Positions 45,331-55,473 of a stretch of DNA of 64,000 bases are shown in pieces (the first letter of the stretch is position 1; each line of letters starts with the position of its first letter). Below the pieces are notes generated by a model that worked only from the letters and a program-made list of their open reading frames with translations, did not search any database and was not told the origin of the DNA. Position numbers and translations under genes: made by a program. This DNA is from Nostoc sp. RI_552 (GTDB lineage Bacteria > Cyanobacteriota > Cyanobacteriia > Cyanobacteriales > Nostocaceae): assembly GCA_016124525.1 (NCBI GenBank), contig WGNO01000005.1, forward strand, positions 25,213 through 89,212, given 5' to 3'.

Positions 45331-47313
45331 ATGAGTAGTAACATTTTAATTATTGGTGGCGGTGTAATTGGCTTGGCAATGGCCGTTGAATTGAAATTGC
45401 GCGGGGCTACGGTCACCGTGCTTTGTCGTGATTTTCAGGCTGCTGCTGCCCAGGCCGCCGCCGGGATGTTAGCGCCAGATGCGGAAAAGATCCCCAATCA
45501 AGCAATGCGTTCTTTGTGTAGGCGATCGCTGGCTTTATATCCAGATTGGACGCGTAAACTCGAGGATTTGACTGGTTTAAATAGTGGTTACTGGCCTTGT
45601 GGAATATTAGCACCGGTTTATGAAAAACAAGGGGATAAAGTAAATGCTTCCCCCACTTCTGAGTTCTCATACTGGTTAGATCAAGTGGCAATTCATCAAT
45701 GTCAGCCAGGATTGGGGTCTAAAGTAGTTGGTGGTTGGTGGCATCCTGAAGACGCACAAGTTGATAATCGTGCTTTACTGAAACTACTGTGGACAGCAGC
45801 AGAGTCTCTTGGTGTTCAATTAAAAGACGAGGTGAAAGTAGAAGGATTTTTACAGCAACAGGGACAAATAGTTGGTGTACAAACTAAGACAGGATTAATT
45901 CGTGGTGACCATTATGTTTTAGCTACAGGTGCATGGTCGTCTGAATTATTACCATTACCTGTACGTCCTCGCAAAGGGCAAATGCTGAGTGTACTAGTAC
46001 CGGAATTTATTTCAGAATTGCCCCTAACAAGGGTTTTGTTTGGAGATAATATTTACATCGTACCGAGGCGGAACGGTTCTATCATCATTGGGGCAACTAG
46101 CGAAGATGTTGGCTTTACGCCCAATAACACACCAGCTGGTATTCAAACCTTGCTCCAAGAAGCCATTCATCTATATCCCCAATTAGAGAATTATCCCATT
46201 GAGAAATTCTGGTGGGGATTTCGCCCCGCCACAGCCGATGGTTTACCCATTCTAGGCACTAGTCACTGTAAAAATTTAACCTTGGCTACAGGTCATTATC
46301 GTAATGGGATATTACTTGCGCCCATAACCGCAGTATTAATTGCGGATTTGATTTGGGAACACAAACTTGATCCCATATTGTCTCATTTTCAATATTCGCG
46401 CTTTCCTAGCCAATCATCTACCTCTAACTCGATGCTTACCCATTCGGTCAACTTCCCCCAGGGAAATCATTGTAAAAATTCATCACTTGTCATCAAAGAG
46501 CCGCTCAATCCCGTCACCACAGATTCACCACTGGTCATTGCCGGCAAAACTTTTCAATCCCGCTTGATGACAGGAACAGGCAAATATCGCAGCATTGAGG
46601 AGATGCAGCAAAGTATTGTTGCGAGTGGTTGTCAAATTGTTACCGTGGCAGTAAGACGGGTGCAAACTCAGGCTGTAGGACATGAGGGTTTAGCCGAAGC
46701 CTTGGATTGGACAAAAATCTGGATGTTACCCAATACTGCCGGATGTGAAACAGCAGAAGATGCCATTCGTGTGGCTCGTTTAGGGCGAGAAATGGCGAAA
46801 CTATTGGGACAAGAAGATAACAATTTTGTGAAATTAGAGGTCATACCTGATCCTAAATATTTACTTCCTGATCCTATTGGCACGCTACAAGCCGCAGAAC
46901 AGTTGGTTAAAGAAGGTTTTGCAGTTCTGCCCTACATCAATGCAGATCCCATGTTAGCTAAACGCCTAGAAGATGTTGGTTGTGCTACAGTCATGCCTTT
47001 AGCATCGCCCATTGGTTCGGGACAAGGGCTAAAAACAACCGCCAATATTCAAATTATCATTGAAAATGCCAGTATACCAGTAGTGGTAGATGCTGGAATT
47101 GGCGCACCATCAGAAGCGGCTCAGGCGATGGAATTGGGTGCAGATGCTTTATTAATTAATAGTGCCATCGCTCTATCCCAAGACCCCCCAGCTATGGCCC
47201 AAGCTATGAATTTAGCAGTACTGGCTGGTCGTTTGTCATATCTGGCTGGTAGAATGCCCCTGAAAACCTACGCTAGTGCCAGTTCACCTTTGACTGGAAC
47301 AATTACTAATTAA
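45331..47313 (+). CDS. thiOG: Bifunctional glycine oxidase/thiazole synthase ThiO-ThiG
   Basis: 660 residues fusing two thiamine enzymes. Residues 1 to about 355 are ThiO, with FAD motif [14 protein letters not shown] and [14 protein letters not shown] near the C-terminus of that part. It oxidises glycine to dehydroglycine. Residues about 395-655 are ThiG, which builds the thiazole phosphate: [33 protein letters not shown] and [21 protein letters not shown] polar linker of about 40 residues joins them. The fusion is common in cyanobacteria and channels the product between sites. ThiS and ThiF are not in this window. Confidence 0.94.
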   Translation: MSSNILIIGGGVIGLAMAVELKLRGATVTVLCRDFQAAAAQAAAGMLAPDAEKIPNQAMRSLCRRSLALYPDWTRKLEDLTGLNSGYWPCGILAPVYEKQGDKVNASPTSEFSYWLDQVAIHQCQPGLGSKVVGGWWHPEDAQVDNRALLKLLWTAAESLGVQLKDEVKVEGFLQQQGQIVGVQTKTGLIRGDHYVLATGAWSSELLPLPVRPRKGQMLSVLVPEFISELPLTRVLFGDNIYIVPRRNGSIIIGATSEDVGFTPNNTPAGIQTLLQEAIHLYPQLENYPIEKFWWGFRPATADGLPILGTSHCKNLTLATGHYRNGILLAPITAVLIADLIWEHKLDPILSHFQYSRFPSQSSTSNSMLTHSVNFPQGNHCKNSSLVIKEPLNPVTTDSPLVIAGKTFQSRLMTGTGKYRSIEEMQQSIVASGCQIVTVAVRRVQTQAVGHEGLAEALDWTKIWMLPNTAGCETAEDAIRVARLGREMAKLLGQEDNNFVKLEVIPDPKYLLPDPIGTLQAAEQLVKEGFAVLPYINADPMLAKRLEDVGCATVMPLASPIGSGQGLKTTANIQIIIENASIPVVVDAGIGAPSEAAQAMELGADALLINSAIALSQDPPAMAQAMNLAVLAGRLSYLAGRMPLKTYASASSPLTGTITN

Positions 47314-47743
47314 CCAATAGGGCAATCAATTTTGGATTTTGGATTGCAATTTTAGATCTGAAATCTAAAATTTCTACAATTGAAGAAAAGCAAGAAAGTT
47401 AGAATTGTTCAACAAAATAAGTAGGCAAAAATAAACTTAACTATGTAACAAAATGTGAAACTCCCAAGACCCTTGGGATTGTTGCGTTCCACCTTCTGCG
47501 GACATACATTGAAATTTCCACGCCGACTTAGCTAAGTTGGCTAGATGAATTAAGAATCCCACGTGCTTCTAGCCGTGGGACTGTCAATAAGGCTCAACAG
47601 TTGGGGAGAAAACCACCTTTGGGTTATATATCGCAAAGGGTCTGTTGCAGTGGACTTGTTGAACTAAGAATTTTTGTGGCTCCAGTCTGGAGCGTCTGAA
47701 GTAAGATAAAACTAATAAAATCAAGGTAATAAGGAATTAATTC
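47314..47743. other. 430-bp spacer with dispersed repeat and IS-like end
   Basis: 47330-47372 repeats the TTTTGGATT / AATCTAAAATTT pattern of spacer DNA. Inverted stretches follow (CCCAAGACCCTTGGGATTG near 47465 and GCCGACTTAGCTAAGTTGGC near 47522) before the IS-like hairpin at 47555. The end of the stretch contains the psb34 promoter and ribosome site (AAGGAATTAATTC). Confidence 0.45.
47555..47590 (+). mobile_element. IS200/IS605-like end hairpin, transposase absent
   Basis: AATCCCACGTG-CTTCTAG-CCGTGGGACTGTCAA forms a TCCCACG/CGTGGGA stem with flanks like those at 5818 and 51965. No tnpA or tnpB is near. Confidence 0.45.
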
Positions 47744-47923
47744 ATGCCCTATACAAACGAAGAGGGAGGCCGTTTGAACAATTTTGCTAGCGAACCAAAG
47801 GTTTATCAAGCAGAACCTCCCACAAACAAGCAAAAGATCACCTATATTTTCTTAGGTCTTGTTGGCGCAGCTTTGGTTGCTGGTTCAATTTTCATTGCCT
47901 TCTCTGTTTCTAGTGTCGGTTAA
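47744..47923 (+). CDS. psb34: Photosystem II assembly protein Psb34
   Basis: A 59-residue single-pass thylakoid protein. N-terminus MPYTNEEGGRLNNFASEPKV and YQAEPPTNKQKITYI, then one membrane helix (about 34-55). The RLNNFA-x-EPK-x-Y-x-AEPP core is the signature of the Psb34 (ssl1498) family, which binds the CP47 side of PSII intermediates late in assembly and competes with high-light-inducible proteins. An AAGGA ribosome site lies eight bases before the ATG at 47744. It is monocistronic, with a terminator after it. Confidence 0.9.
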   Translation: MPYTNEEGGRLNNFASEPKVYQAEPPTNKQKITYIFLGLVGAALVAGSIFIAFSVSSVG

Positions 47924-47960
47924 ACCGAATTTTTTAATAAGATTTAATATTTTAGTATTC

Positions 47961-47998
47961 CAGGTTCCCATGTAATAGGAGCCTTGTTTTTTTTATTT
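47961..47998 (+). terminator. Terminator of psb34
   Basis: AGGTTCC and GGAGCCT pair (one G-U) around a short loop, followed by TTGTTTTTTTTATTTTT. A typical factor-independent terminator 38 bases after the psb34 stop. Confidence 0.85.
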
Positions 47999-48154
47999 TT
48001 TGTTAGAATGTTATGGGAGGTTAAGTATAAATAGATACTGCCGACTTTACCAAAACTCAAACAATGAATGCATAGTCAGCAGATTAATTTCCTCTGTCTG
48101 CTGCTATGTATTCTGGGAAATTTACATAAACCATGTTTTGGCTCTTTAGCCGCC

Positions 48155-50371
48155 ATGAGCGTGAATGATACTAAACAGACCAATAGTTTTACTTGGAATC
48201 GACAAGTATATCATCGTTTAAAACTTGCCCTCAGTCTTGGTTTAAGACGACAAGTTTTTTTAGCAGTTAGTGATAATTTACACTTAAGAAATCAAGTAGC
48301 TGCTCGGCTGCATTCTACTTTAGCTTATCCGGTCAGGCAAGTGCTATATAAACCTGTAAACGGTGATGAAACTAGCACTCCAGCTTATCCGCGACTGGTC
48401 ACATTGAGGTTGAATTTAAGTGATCCCAATCCCATAGATCACATAAATAAATGGCTGGCTAATTATCCACCACCAATGGTTGCTGTATCCAAAGACACAC
48501 CTGTAAAAAAGCTACCAATACCAATATTTCAAATTGTAGGTGTAGAACAGTTAACCAAGCAACCAGTAGCGATACAACGTTTATTTTTACACTATTTGCG
48601 CTTAAGTGAGCAATATTTTTCTCAACAAGAGTCTACCCAATTTCTAGAGTCCAGCCTGCTGTTATGGGTATCACGTCCTTGGTTGACTGCTATTCAGCAA
48701 TCAGCACCACAGTTTTGGCGTTGGCGTACTGGTGTGTTTGTGTTTGCGGGAGACCCGACACCAACAATGCAAAATCAAGGTTATGCAGAACCTTCTTCGA
48801 GTTCTAGAAATTTCGATTTAGAAGATATTGAGCAATCTGCCCTTGATGAATCCATTATTGAAGCAGAACTAAAAGCCGCTTCTGTTAATGGCCTAAAATT
48901 TGGGGATGATTTTGACTTGTCGGTGCAATCATCAACCAATGATCCAGGTGAAGAGGAAAAAGCTTTTCCTGTAACTGCGGAACCATTGAAGACTGGAATC
49001 CAGGAACAGAAATCAACTGCTAGAACCAGGGAAGATAATAGCCCCTTGTCATCGTCGTTGTCTCATATTAGCAATGAGTTAACCGAGTTAGTTCTCAGCA
49101 CGATTGACACGAAGATTGCTGACGATAGGGAGGAGCGTGAACAAACGCAGGAAATGCTTTTACAAATTGAAGCACTACACTCACAACAAGTTTCTGGAGA
49201 GGTGTTGGCAGCGGCTTATCATAACTTAGGCAACTTATATCGCCTACGCATTGAACAAGGAAAGTCTAGCCTAGAAAATTTGATGGTGGCAATTCTTGCC
49301 TATCAGGAGGCCATCACCCACGATGAAACATCACCTCAAGTACCAGATATTTTAAACGACTTGGGTACACTCTATTGGATGCTGTACCGCGCTTCTCATC
49401 AATCCGGGGATGGGAAGACTTATATAGAACAAGGAATTGAATTTTATCATTTGGCTTTAAAACTGATATCTTCTGAAGAACGGCCAGACACCTATGCACG
49501 GGTACAAAATAATTTAGGCACTGCTTATGGTGATTTGGCTCGTTTTGTTAACCCATCCGAAAATTGGCAGCAAGCTGTATTAGCTTACAATGAAGCACTG
49601 CGATATCGTAAAGCCGATATGGAACCATTAAAGTATGCTGCTTGCCAAAATAATTTAGGTACTGCCTACTGGCATTTGGGACAATACTATCAACCAGTGG
49701 AAAACTTAAAGCAAGCGATCGCATCATACAGTAAGGCCTTGGCTCACTACAGCCCTGACCAGGAGCCCTTGAAATATGGCATGATTCAGAATAATATAGG
49801 TACTGCCTTCTGGAATCTGGCACAGTACGACGAGCAACCAGCAAAAAATTTGCAACTAGCGATTGATGTTTACCGCGAAGCTTTAAAATATCGTACTCCA
49901 GCTAATGTTCCTGGTGCTTGTGCTGCCACACAAAATAATTTGGCTACTGCGTACTGGCATTTAGCAAATTTATCTGCAACAACTCAAAATTCAAGGCAAA
50001 ATTTATTACAATTGTCTATTAGTGCTTATGATGAAGCTATTACCTTGGCGCACTCTATGGGAGGTACATCTTTAAGTTTTGATTTATTTGCTGCTCACAA
50101 TAATTTGGCATTAGCTCATTATCAGCTAGTAAGAGACCATTCTTTTTCTGGTGACAAAGCTGCCACTTCGCAACACCTAGAAGCAGCATTAAATAATCAT
50201 TTACAAGCCTTAAATGGGTTTGGCCAACAGCCGGAGGCGTATCAAACAACATTTAATTATGTCGTAAAAATAATTCGTGCTTTCCATAGTGAATTAGGGA
50301 TACAGGGACAGAATCTAGCTTTATCTAAAGTTCCCAGTCATTTATTACCGCAAATTTTACCTAAATTGTAA
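48155..50371 (+). CDS. Large TPR-repeat protein
   Basis: About 738 residues from the ATG at 48155. An in-frame ATG at 48068 would add 29 hydrophobic residues resembling a signal peptide, so the start matters for location. Residues 1 to about 240 form a conserved-looking domain (YHRLKLALSLGLRRQVFLAV near the start) that recalls AAA/NTPase-like domains but lacks a clear P-loop. An acidic Ser-rich linker follows. From about residue 365 at least six TPR units occur, each with NNLGTAYWHLA and a roughly 45-residue spacing. TPRs bind partner proteins. No function is known to me. Confidence 0.82.
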   Translation: MSVNDTKQTNSFTWNRQVYHRLKLALSLGLRRQVFLAVSDNLHLRNQVAARLHSTLAYPVRQVLYKPVNGDETSTPAYPRLVTLRLNLSDPNPIDHINKWLANYPPPMVAVSKDTPVKKLPIPIFQIVGVEQLTKQPVAIQRLFLHYLRLSEQYFSQQESTQFLESSLLLWVSRPWLTAIQQSAPQFWRWRTGVFVFAGDPTPTMQNQGYAEPSSSSRNFDLEDIEQSALDESIIEAELKAASVNGLKFGDDFDLSVQSSTNDPGEEEKAFPVTAEPLKTGIQEQKSTARTREDNSPLSSSLSHISNELTELVLSTIDTKIADDREEREQTQEMLLQIEALHSQQVSGEVLAAAYHNLGNLYRLRIEQGKSSLENLMVAILAYQEAITHDETSPQVPDILNDLGTLYWMLYRASHQSGDGKTYIEQGIEFYHLALKLISSEERPDTYARVQNNLGTAYGDLARFVNPSENWQQAVLAYNEALRYRKADMEPLKYAACQNNLGTAYWHLGQYYQPVENLKQAIASYSKALAHYSPDQEPLKYGMIQNNIGTAFWNLAQYDEQPAKNLQLAIDVYREALKYRTPANVPGACAATQNNLATAYWHLANLSATTQNSRQNLLQLSISAYDEAITLAHSMGGTSLSFDLFAAHNNLALAHYQLVRDHSFSGDKAATSQHLEAALNNHLQALNGFGQQPEAYQTTFNYVVKIIRAFHSELGIQGQNLALSKVPSHLLPQILPKL

Positions 50372-50603
50372 ACTCAGACAATTTTTTCTGCTTTGTGTTG
50401 TTGGTATTTTTTGCATTTCGTTAGTGTATCATTTTGGATTCAAAATCACTTTTTGTCTGGGAGTTGAGGAAACGTATCCACAGCGGATATAGCCATTACC
50501 GTGGTAGTGAGGTACAAGGTTTTTTCGTTTTGGGAACAGGGAATAAATTGGTGTGTACTTCATTACAGTGGGAAAGGCTATATTATGAAACACAGAGAAT
50601 GTG

Positions 50604-50642
50604 AAAAAATAACCCCGGTTTCTTCAAGCTACCGGGATTATC
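50604..50642 (-). terminator. Terminator of ispH
   Basis: On the minus strand TAATCCCGG...CCGGGGTTA forms a stem with one mismatch, followed by TTTTTTC, just after the ispH stop. The TPR gene converges from the other side, so it may stop both. Confidence 0.75.
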
Positions 50643-50652
50643 TCAGTGGCGA

Positions 50653-51861
50653 TTAAATTGCTGGGACTAATGCCTTTAATGCGAACATCTTTTCCATTAC
50701 ATCTGCCACTACTTTATCTGGTGTAGAAGCACCAGAAGTAACTCCTACAATAATTTTGCCATTGGGTAGCCAGTTATTTGCCATGGCTAACTGCCCGTTT
50801 AGTTGACGATGTTCGATAGTATTTGCTGATTTAATTCTTTCTACAGAATCAATATGATAGGAAGGAATTCCTCTTTCGGCAGCAATTTGTTGTAATTGAG
50901 CTGTATTGGATGAATTAAATCCACCAATTACTAGTATTAAGTCCAGCTTTTCTTCTACTAATTCCAACATGGCATCTTGCCGTTCTTGAGTAGCATCACA
51001 GATGGTGTTAAAGCTTTGGAAATGCTGATTTAAATCGACGGTTCCATACTTCTGCATCATTGTCCGCTCAAACAGCTTGCCAATTTCCTCAGTTTCACCT
51101 TTGAGCATGGTGGTTTGGTTGGCAATACCAACTCTCTCTAAATCTTGATCAGGGTCAAATCCTGCTGAACAAGCTTTAGCAAACTTTTGCATAAATTCTT
51201 CGCCCTCGCCACCATTGAGAATATAGTCGGCAACATATTGGGCTTCTTGTAAATTCAGCACAATGAGATATTTACCTGCAAAGGAACTAGTGGCAATTGT
51301 TTCTTCGTGCTTATATTTACCGTGAATAATTGAGGTAAAAGCAACTTTTTTGTGCTTTTCTACGGTATTCCAAACTTTAGATACCCAAGGGCAAGTTGTA
51401 TCGACAATTTTGCACCCTTGGTCATAGAGAACTTGCATTTCTTGAACGCTGGCTCCAAAAGCCGGTAGGATGACTACATCACCAGTTTCCACAACTGAAA
51501 AATCTTTTTTACCTGCTTCCACGGGGATAAATCCGATATTCATTTCCTGCATCCGTTGATTCACAGAGGGATTGTGAATAATTTCGTTAGTAATCCAGAT
51601 GCGTTCAGTGGGGAAATGCTGACGGGTTTCATAAGCCATGGCCACAGCCCGTTCTACACCCCAACAAAAACCAAAGGCTTTGGCTAATCGGATTGTGACA
51701 TCACCTTGTGTCAAAATGTAGTTCTGATGGCGAATTTGCTGAATTAAGCCACTTTTATATTCAGATTGTAACTGAGTGGTCACTTCTGCTTGATGACCAA
51801 ATCCCTTACGATTGTAATTTTCTGAATGTTGGAGCGCTCGTTTAAAAGCTTTTGTATCCAT
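50653..51861 (-). CDS. ispH: 4-hydroxy-3-methylbut-2-enyl diphosphate reductase
   Basis: Last enzyme of the MEP isoprenoid pathway, a 4Fe-4S protein that uses ferredoxin electrons. The 402-residue form is the long cyanobacterial/plastid type. Cluster cysteines are visible in [14 protein letters not shown] (about residue 67), [12 protein letters not shown] (about 157) and [13 protein letters not shown] (about 285), so all three are kept. [11 protein letters not shown] and [10 protein letters not shown] complete the substrate site. It ends at a good terminator. It feeds IPP/DMAPP to the pathway that includes fni and the cruA-type cyclase. Confidence 0.96.
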   Translation of the reverse strand: MDTKAFKRALQHSENYNRKGFGHQAEVTTQLQSEYKSGLIQQIRHQNYILTQGDVTIRLAKAFGFCWGVERAVAMAYETRQHFPTERIWITNEIIHNPSVNQRMQEMNIGFIPVEAGKKDFSVVETGDVVILPAFGASVQEMQVLYDQGCKIVDTTCPWVSKVWNTVEKHKKVAFTSIIHGKYKHEETIATSSFAGKYLIVLNLQEAQYVADYILNGGEGEEFMQKFAKACSAGFDPDQDLERVGIANQTTMLKGETEEIGKLFERTMMQKYGTVDLNQHFQSFNTICDATQERQDAMLELVEEKLDLILVIGGFNSSNTAQLQQIAAERGIPSYHIDSVERIKSANTIEHRQLNGQLAMANNWLPNGKIIVGVTSGASTPDKVVADVMEKMFALKALVPAI

Positions 51862-52162
51862 TGTTTTTCTGATTTAAATCACTATTTCTCATTTTCGCGT
51901 GCTAGAACGCCATTAGGGATAAATTTTTTCTATTCGCTACTTTCTAAATTCATGTTGCTATACATTTTTGACACTCCCCAACCTAAAGGCGTGGGGATTC
52001 TTCATTCATAGACCCAACTCGCTCATGGAAGATTTTTGTAACATGAGTAGAGGTAAAATCTGCTGAACCGTTTGGATCTAATATCCAAGTTGCAGTAGAC
52101 ATCAGATTTTAAATTTCTAGCGCCAATATGTCACCCTGTTGTGATTAGAAAAAATATTGCAT
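51862..52162. other. Spacer between amt terminator and ispH
   Basis: Contains the ispH promoter region and, at 51965-51999, an IS200/IS605-like end hairpin. I see no coding frame. Confidence 0.45.
51965..51999 (-). mobile_element. IS200/IS605-like end hairpin, inverted copy
   Basis: The minus strand reads AATCCCCACGCCTTTAGGTTGGGGAGTGTCAA. The ACGCCTTTAGG...GGGGAG form is the classic end hairpin of cyanobacterial IS200/IS605 or IS1341-like elements. It is the same shape as the copies at 5818 and 47555 but opposite in direction. No transposase. Confidence 0.5.
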
Positions 52163-52212
52163 TAAAAAACCCGCCACTTCAACCAATGTCAAAGGTCTTA
52201 TAGGCGGGGGTT
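52163..52212 (-). terminator. Terminator of amt
   Basis: On the minus strand CCCGCC...GGCGGG pair across a loop of about 25 bases and are followed by TTTTTTAAT. It lies 20-70 bases after the amt stop. Confidence 0.75.
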
Positions 52213-52231
52213 GATCAGTAATCAAACACTA

Positions 52232-53800
52232 TCAATATTTATCTTGGGACACTGAGGTGGAACTGTACCCTTCAGTAAATCCTCCAGAGCTAGTTTCTTT
52301 GAGGAATCCATTGTAGGCTTCCATACCGTGTTCGCTGATATCTAAACCTTCTAACTCCTCTTCTCTGGATACTCGGATACCTAAAGTAGCTTTGAGTAAT
52401 AGCCAGAAGATACTGCTGAGAACAACTGTCATCCCCCCTACAGAGAGAACACCAATTAGTTGAATAAATAATTGTCTTAAGCCACCACCGGCAAATAAAC
52501 CCGCAGAAGGACCGACACCATACCAGGAATAAACACCAGGGCCAACAGACCACAGACCAACTGCCAGAGTTCCCCAGATACCGCAAACTAAATGAACTGA
52601 GGTGGCGCCTACTGGGTCATCAATGCGAAGTTTGTCAAAGACTGTGACGGCGAAAACAACAATAACTCCACCAATGAAGCCGATGAGTAAAGAAGCAGTA
52701 ATACTCACGTAAGCACAAGATGCTGTAATTGCTACCAGCCCGGCCAAAACGCCGTTGATAATCATGGATAAGTCTGGTTTACCTAAGTAAATCCAAGCTG
52801 TACCTGTAGCGGCAACTGCACCGGCAGCAGCGGCCATGTTGGTGGTCAAAGCTATATGAGCGATGGCGCTACCGTCAGCAGCCATTGTGGAACCTGGGTT
52901 AAAACCAAACCAGCCCAACCAGAGAATTAAACAGCCCAAGGTAGCGATACTCATATTGTGGCCAGGTAAAGCCACAACTTGGTCATCTTGATATTTGCCA
53001 ATGCGTGGCCCTAGAAATGCGGCTCCCATTAAAGCTGCCCAACCACCTACCGAGTGAACGACGGTAGAACCAGCAAAATCCCAAAATCCCAATGAACTTA
53101 ACCAACCACCACCCCAAATCCAATGTCCGGTGATGGGGTAGCCAATACCCACAATGAGGAGGCTGAAGATTAAGAAGTCAACAAATTTAATCCTTTCGGC
53201 AACTGCACCGGAAACAATTGTTGCCGCAGTACCGGCAAAGGCTAATTGAAATAAAAATTTGGCGGCTAAAGGTACACCTGCCCAACTCAGAGAACTGAAA
53301 ACACCTTTATAAGCATCGCTTGTTGCAGGACTATTATCTGCTCCTGATAGGAAAAACCCAGAGGTTCCTAACAAGTGATTGCCATCGCCAAACATGATCC
53401 CAAAACCAATTGCCCAAAAGGCAATACTCGCGAGAGCAAAGACAATCAAGTTTTTCGCAAGAACGTTGACGGCGTTTTTCTGGCGACAAAAGCCGGTTTC
53501 TAACATTCCAAAACCAGCATTCATAAAGAATACTAAAAAGGCGGCCACTGATACCCAAAGGGTATCCAAAGCAATTTTTAGTTCTGCTGTTGTTGGCCCT
53601 GCATTTGGTGTTTGGGCAACTGCCACATAACCCCAGGCCAAAACAATCAAGGAAGCTAAGGGTAAGCAGGCTTGCCAACTGGGAGAAAGCCTCTTAATTG
53701 CTAAGTTAAGTCTCTTAAATTTTGTGGTAAATGATCTTCTTTTAGCGTAGTTTTTCGGAAATAATCGCCTATTTTTAATGGTGGATTTTTGTTGGTACAT
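52232..53800 (-). CDS. amt: Ammonium transporter Amt
   Basis: Trimeric channel-type ammonium importer of the inner membrane. About 522 residues from the ATG at 53800, chosen because GAGGAT precedes it. An ATG at 53836 adds 12 residues. A basic N-terminal extension of about 40 residues comes before the hydrophobic signal-like segment ([19 protein letters not shown]). Eleven membrane segments follow, with [13 protein letters not shown], the first pore histidine in [23 protein letters not shown], and the second in [17 protein letters not shown]. Nitrogen control by NtcA would be expected, but I found no perfect GTA-N8-TAC upstream. No glnB/glnK is adjacent. Confidence 0.95.
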   Translation of the reverse strand: MYQQKSTIKNRRLFPKNYAKRRSFTTKFKRLNLAIKRLSPSWQACLPLASLIVLAWGYVAVAQTPNAGPTTAELKIALDTLWVSVAAFLVFFMNAGFGMLETGFCRQKNAVNVLAKNLIVFALASIAFWAIGFGIMFGDGNHLLGTSGFFLSGADNSPATSDAYKGVFSSLSWAGVPLAAKFLFQLAFAGTAATIVSGAVAERIKFVDFLIFSLLIVGIGYPITGHWIWGGGWLSSLGFWDFAGSTVVHSVGGWAALMGAAFLGPRIGKYQDDQVVALPGHNMSIATLGCLILWLGWFGFNPGSTMAADGSAIAHIALTTNMAAAAGAVAATGTAWIYLGKPDLSMIINGVLAGLVAITASCAYVSITASLLIGFIGGVIVVFAVTVFDKLRIDDPVGATSVHLVCGIWGTLAVGLWSVGPGVYSWYGVGPSAGLFAGGGLRQLFIQLIGVLSVGGMTVVLSSIFWLLLKATLGIRVSREEELEGLDISEHGMEAYNGFLKETSSGGFTEGYSSTSVSQDKY

Positions 53801-55473
53801 GAGTTTCAATGATCCTCTACAAATTGAATGGTACAAACATTAGGGCGCAACACATTAACCCCCAAAACTAAACCTTGGTTGACAAAGCATAAATTGTAAA
53901 TAACCTAATTAGGAGTTTAAGAAACTATTGGTACACTTGTAAACATTTTTGATAATTTGATTAGGGGAAGAGCATATTCTTAACCCAAATACTTCAGCCT
54001 CCTTAGGTAAATTTTTAATCTCTGAATATGATGTTTCTAGATTCACAATTCCCACAACTAGCAACTGTGAGGTTAAATTAATACTGTATGTATACTACAA
54101 ATTTAGTGTCTCTATTCCCACAAGGTTAGGGATGATGACAGTGGGCTTTTCCATTAACCTCCATTAACTCAGCCACAAATTTGACTGATTTTCTATTTAG
54201 TCAGCCTAAAATTCTGTAATTTTAGATACTTTTTTACTCAAAAAAATAACATTAGTAGCCCGGGCTAACTGCTACATTAAAGTAACTGGCTCAAATTTAC
54301 TTGTATCTATTCAGGATGTAAAGTTAAACTAGTGTATGCTTAACAAATAAATGTGAGTTAGACGGTTAGAAAAAGGTAAAAGTCTTACTATGTATGGCTT
54401 TGCACAAACGGATGAATTGGTAAAACACAGCATTGTTCAGGTCTCTAACATCTAGCGGCGGAAACAGGGAACAGGACACAAGGGTTTGAGTGTGTACTGA
54501 GTCTTGTTCGAGAATCAAATGGATTGCCATGGGGGAACTTGAATAACTTTGTGTGGCAGTCAATATCACTTCTTTGATGGCAATATATTTAGTACTTTGA
54601 TTATTAATGACCGGGGAGAATTGCTAGCATTCAAGCTAACTCTAACCACTTTTAATGAGCTTCAGCTAGTCCCCGATATGACTAAACACTTTATTTGCAA
54701 ATAGTTTTGTCACGGAAAAAGACTTATGTCCTGTGCATCCTGCCGTTTTTTAATTCGTCGAACTTACGATGAAGCTTGACTTTGGGTTAGAACAGCCAAG
54801 GGATGTCTGATCCAGAAGTTAACATTGATACTTCTGTGTTTTATTTATATATAAAACCATACAGTAATATCTATCTAAATGTGAAGATAATATGAAATTA
54901 TCTTATAGTTCATTGTTTCAGTTAAGAATAACTGATATATTACCTAGTAAATAAATAGACCCTACCTTTGTTCTTTAGATCAGGGTATGGATTCCGTATT
55001 CCGGCCTGGTGTTTTTACAGATTTTAGGCGCGGCCGTGCCGCACTCACTGTGGATCGTGTACCCATGAAGTCGTAAAATTTTTCACCTGTGGGCTTCAGC
55101 TTAACAGGAAGACTTTATTAGGTAAATAGGATGAATAACCTTGTAGTTGACCTCGTACTCTTCTAGCATAGGTAATTTTTTACATTGTGTCTACCACGCA
55201 AACAAGCACACCATAAGCCATAAGGATATGGCATTGTCCTATTCTAACCATGAAAAAATAAGTTTATGAGATGAAATCAGCAACTGATTGGTTGGGAATG
55301 GGGTTAGTTTAAATACTGGATACCGTGGTAGAAATATTATCCGAGGATTTACACTGGCATAATAGTAATAAGTATTGGATATTGGTCACAGTAACTTTAG
55401 AGGATAACATTTAGTTTCTAGTTACACATACAACCCAGTATAATGGTCTGTTTCCGTAGTTGTGTGAGGTGTT
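53801..55473. other. 1.67-kb region without a recognisable gene
   Basis: Stops are frequent in all frames and composition is AT-rich. A GC-richer patch near 55025-55060 (GGCGCGGCCGTGCCGCAC) can fold on itself. I find no tRNA, known riboswitch, or ORF with a ribosome site. The 67-codon minus frame at 54366-54569 looks like chance. The region could carry long leaders, an unknown RNA, or deletion scars. Confidence 0.45.

Noticed and set aside
53801..53960. Possible NtcA site upstream of amt
   Set aside because: I scanned for GTA-N8-TAC and found only partial matches, so I do not report a site.
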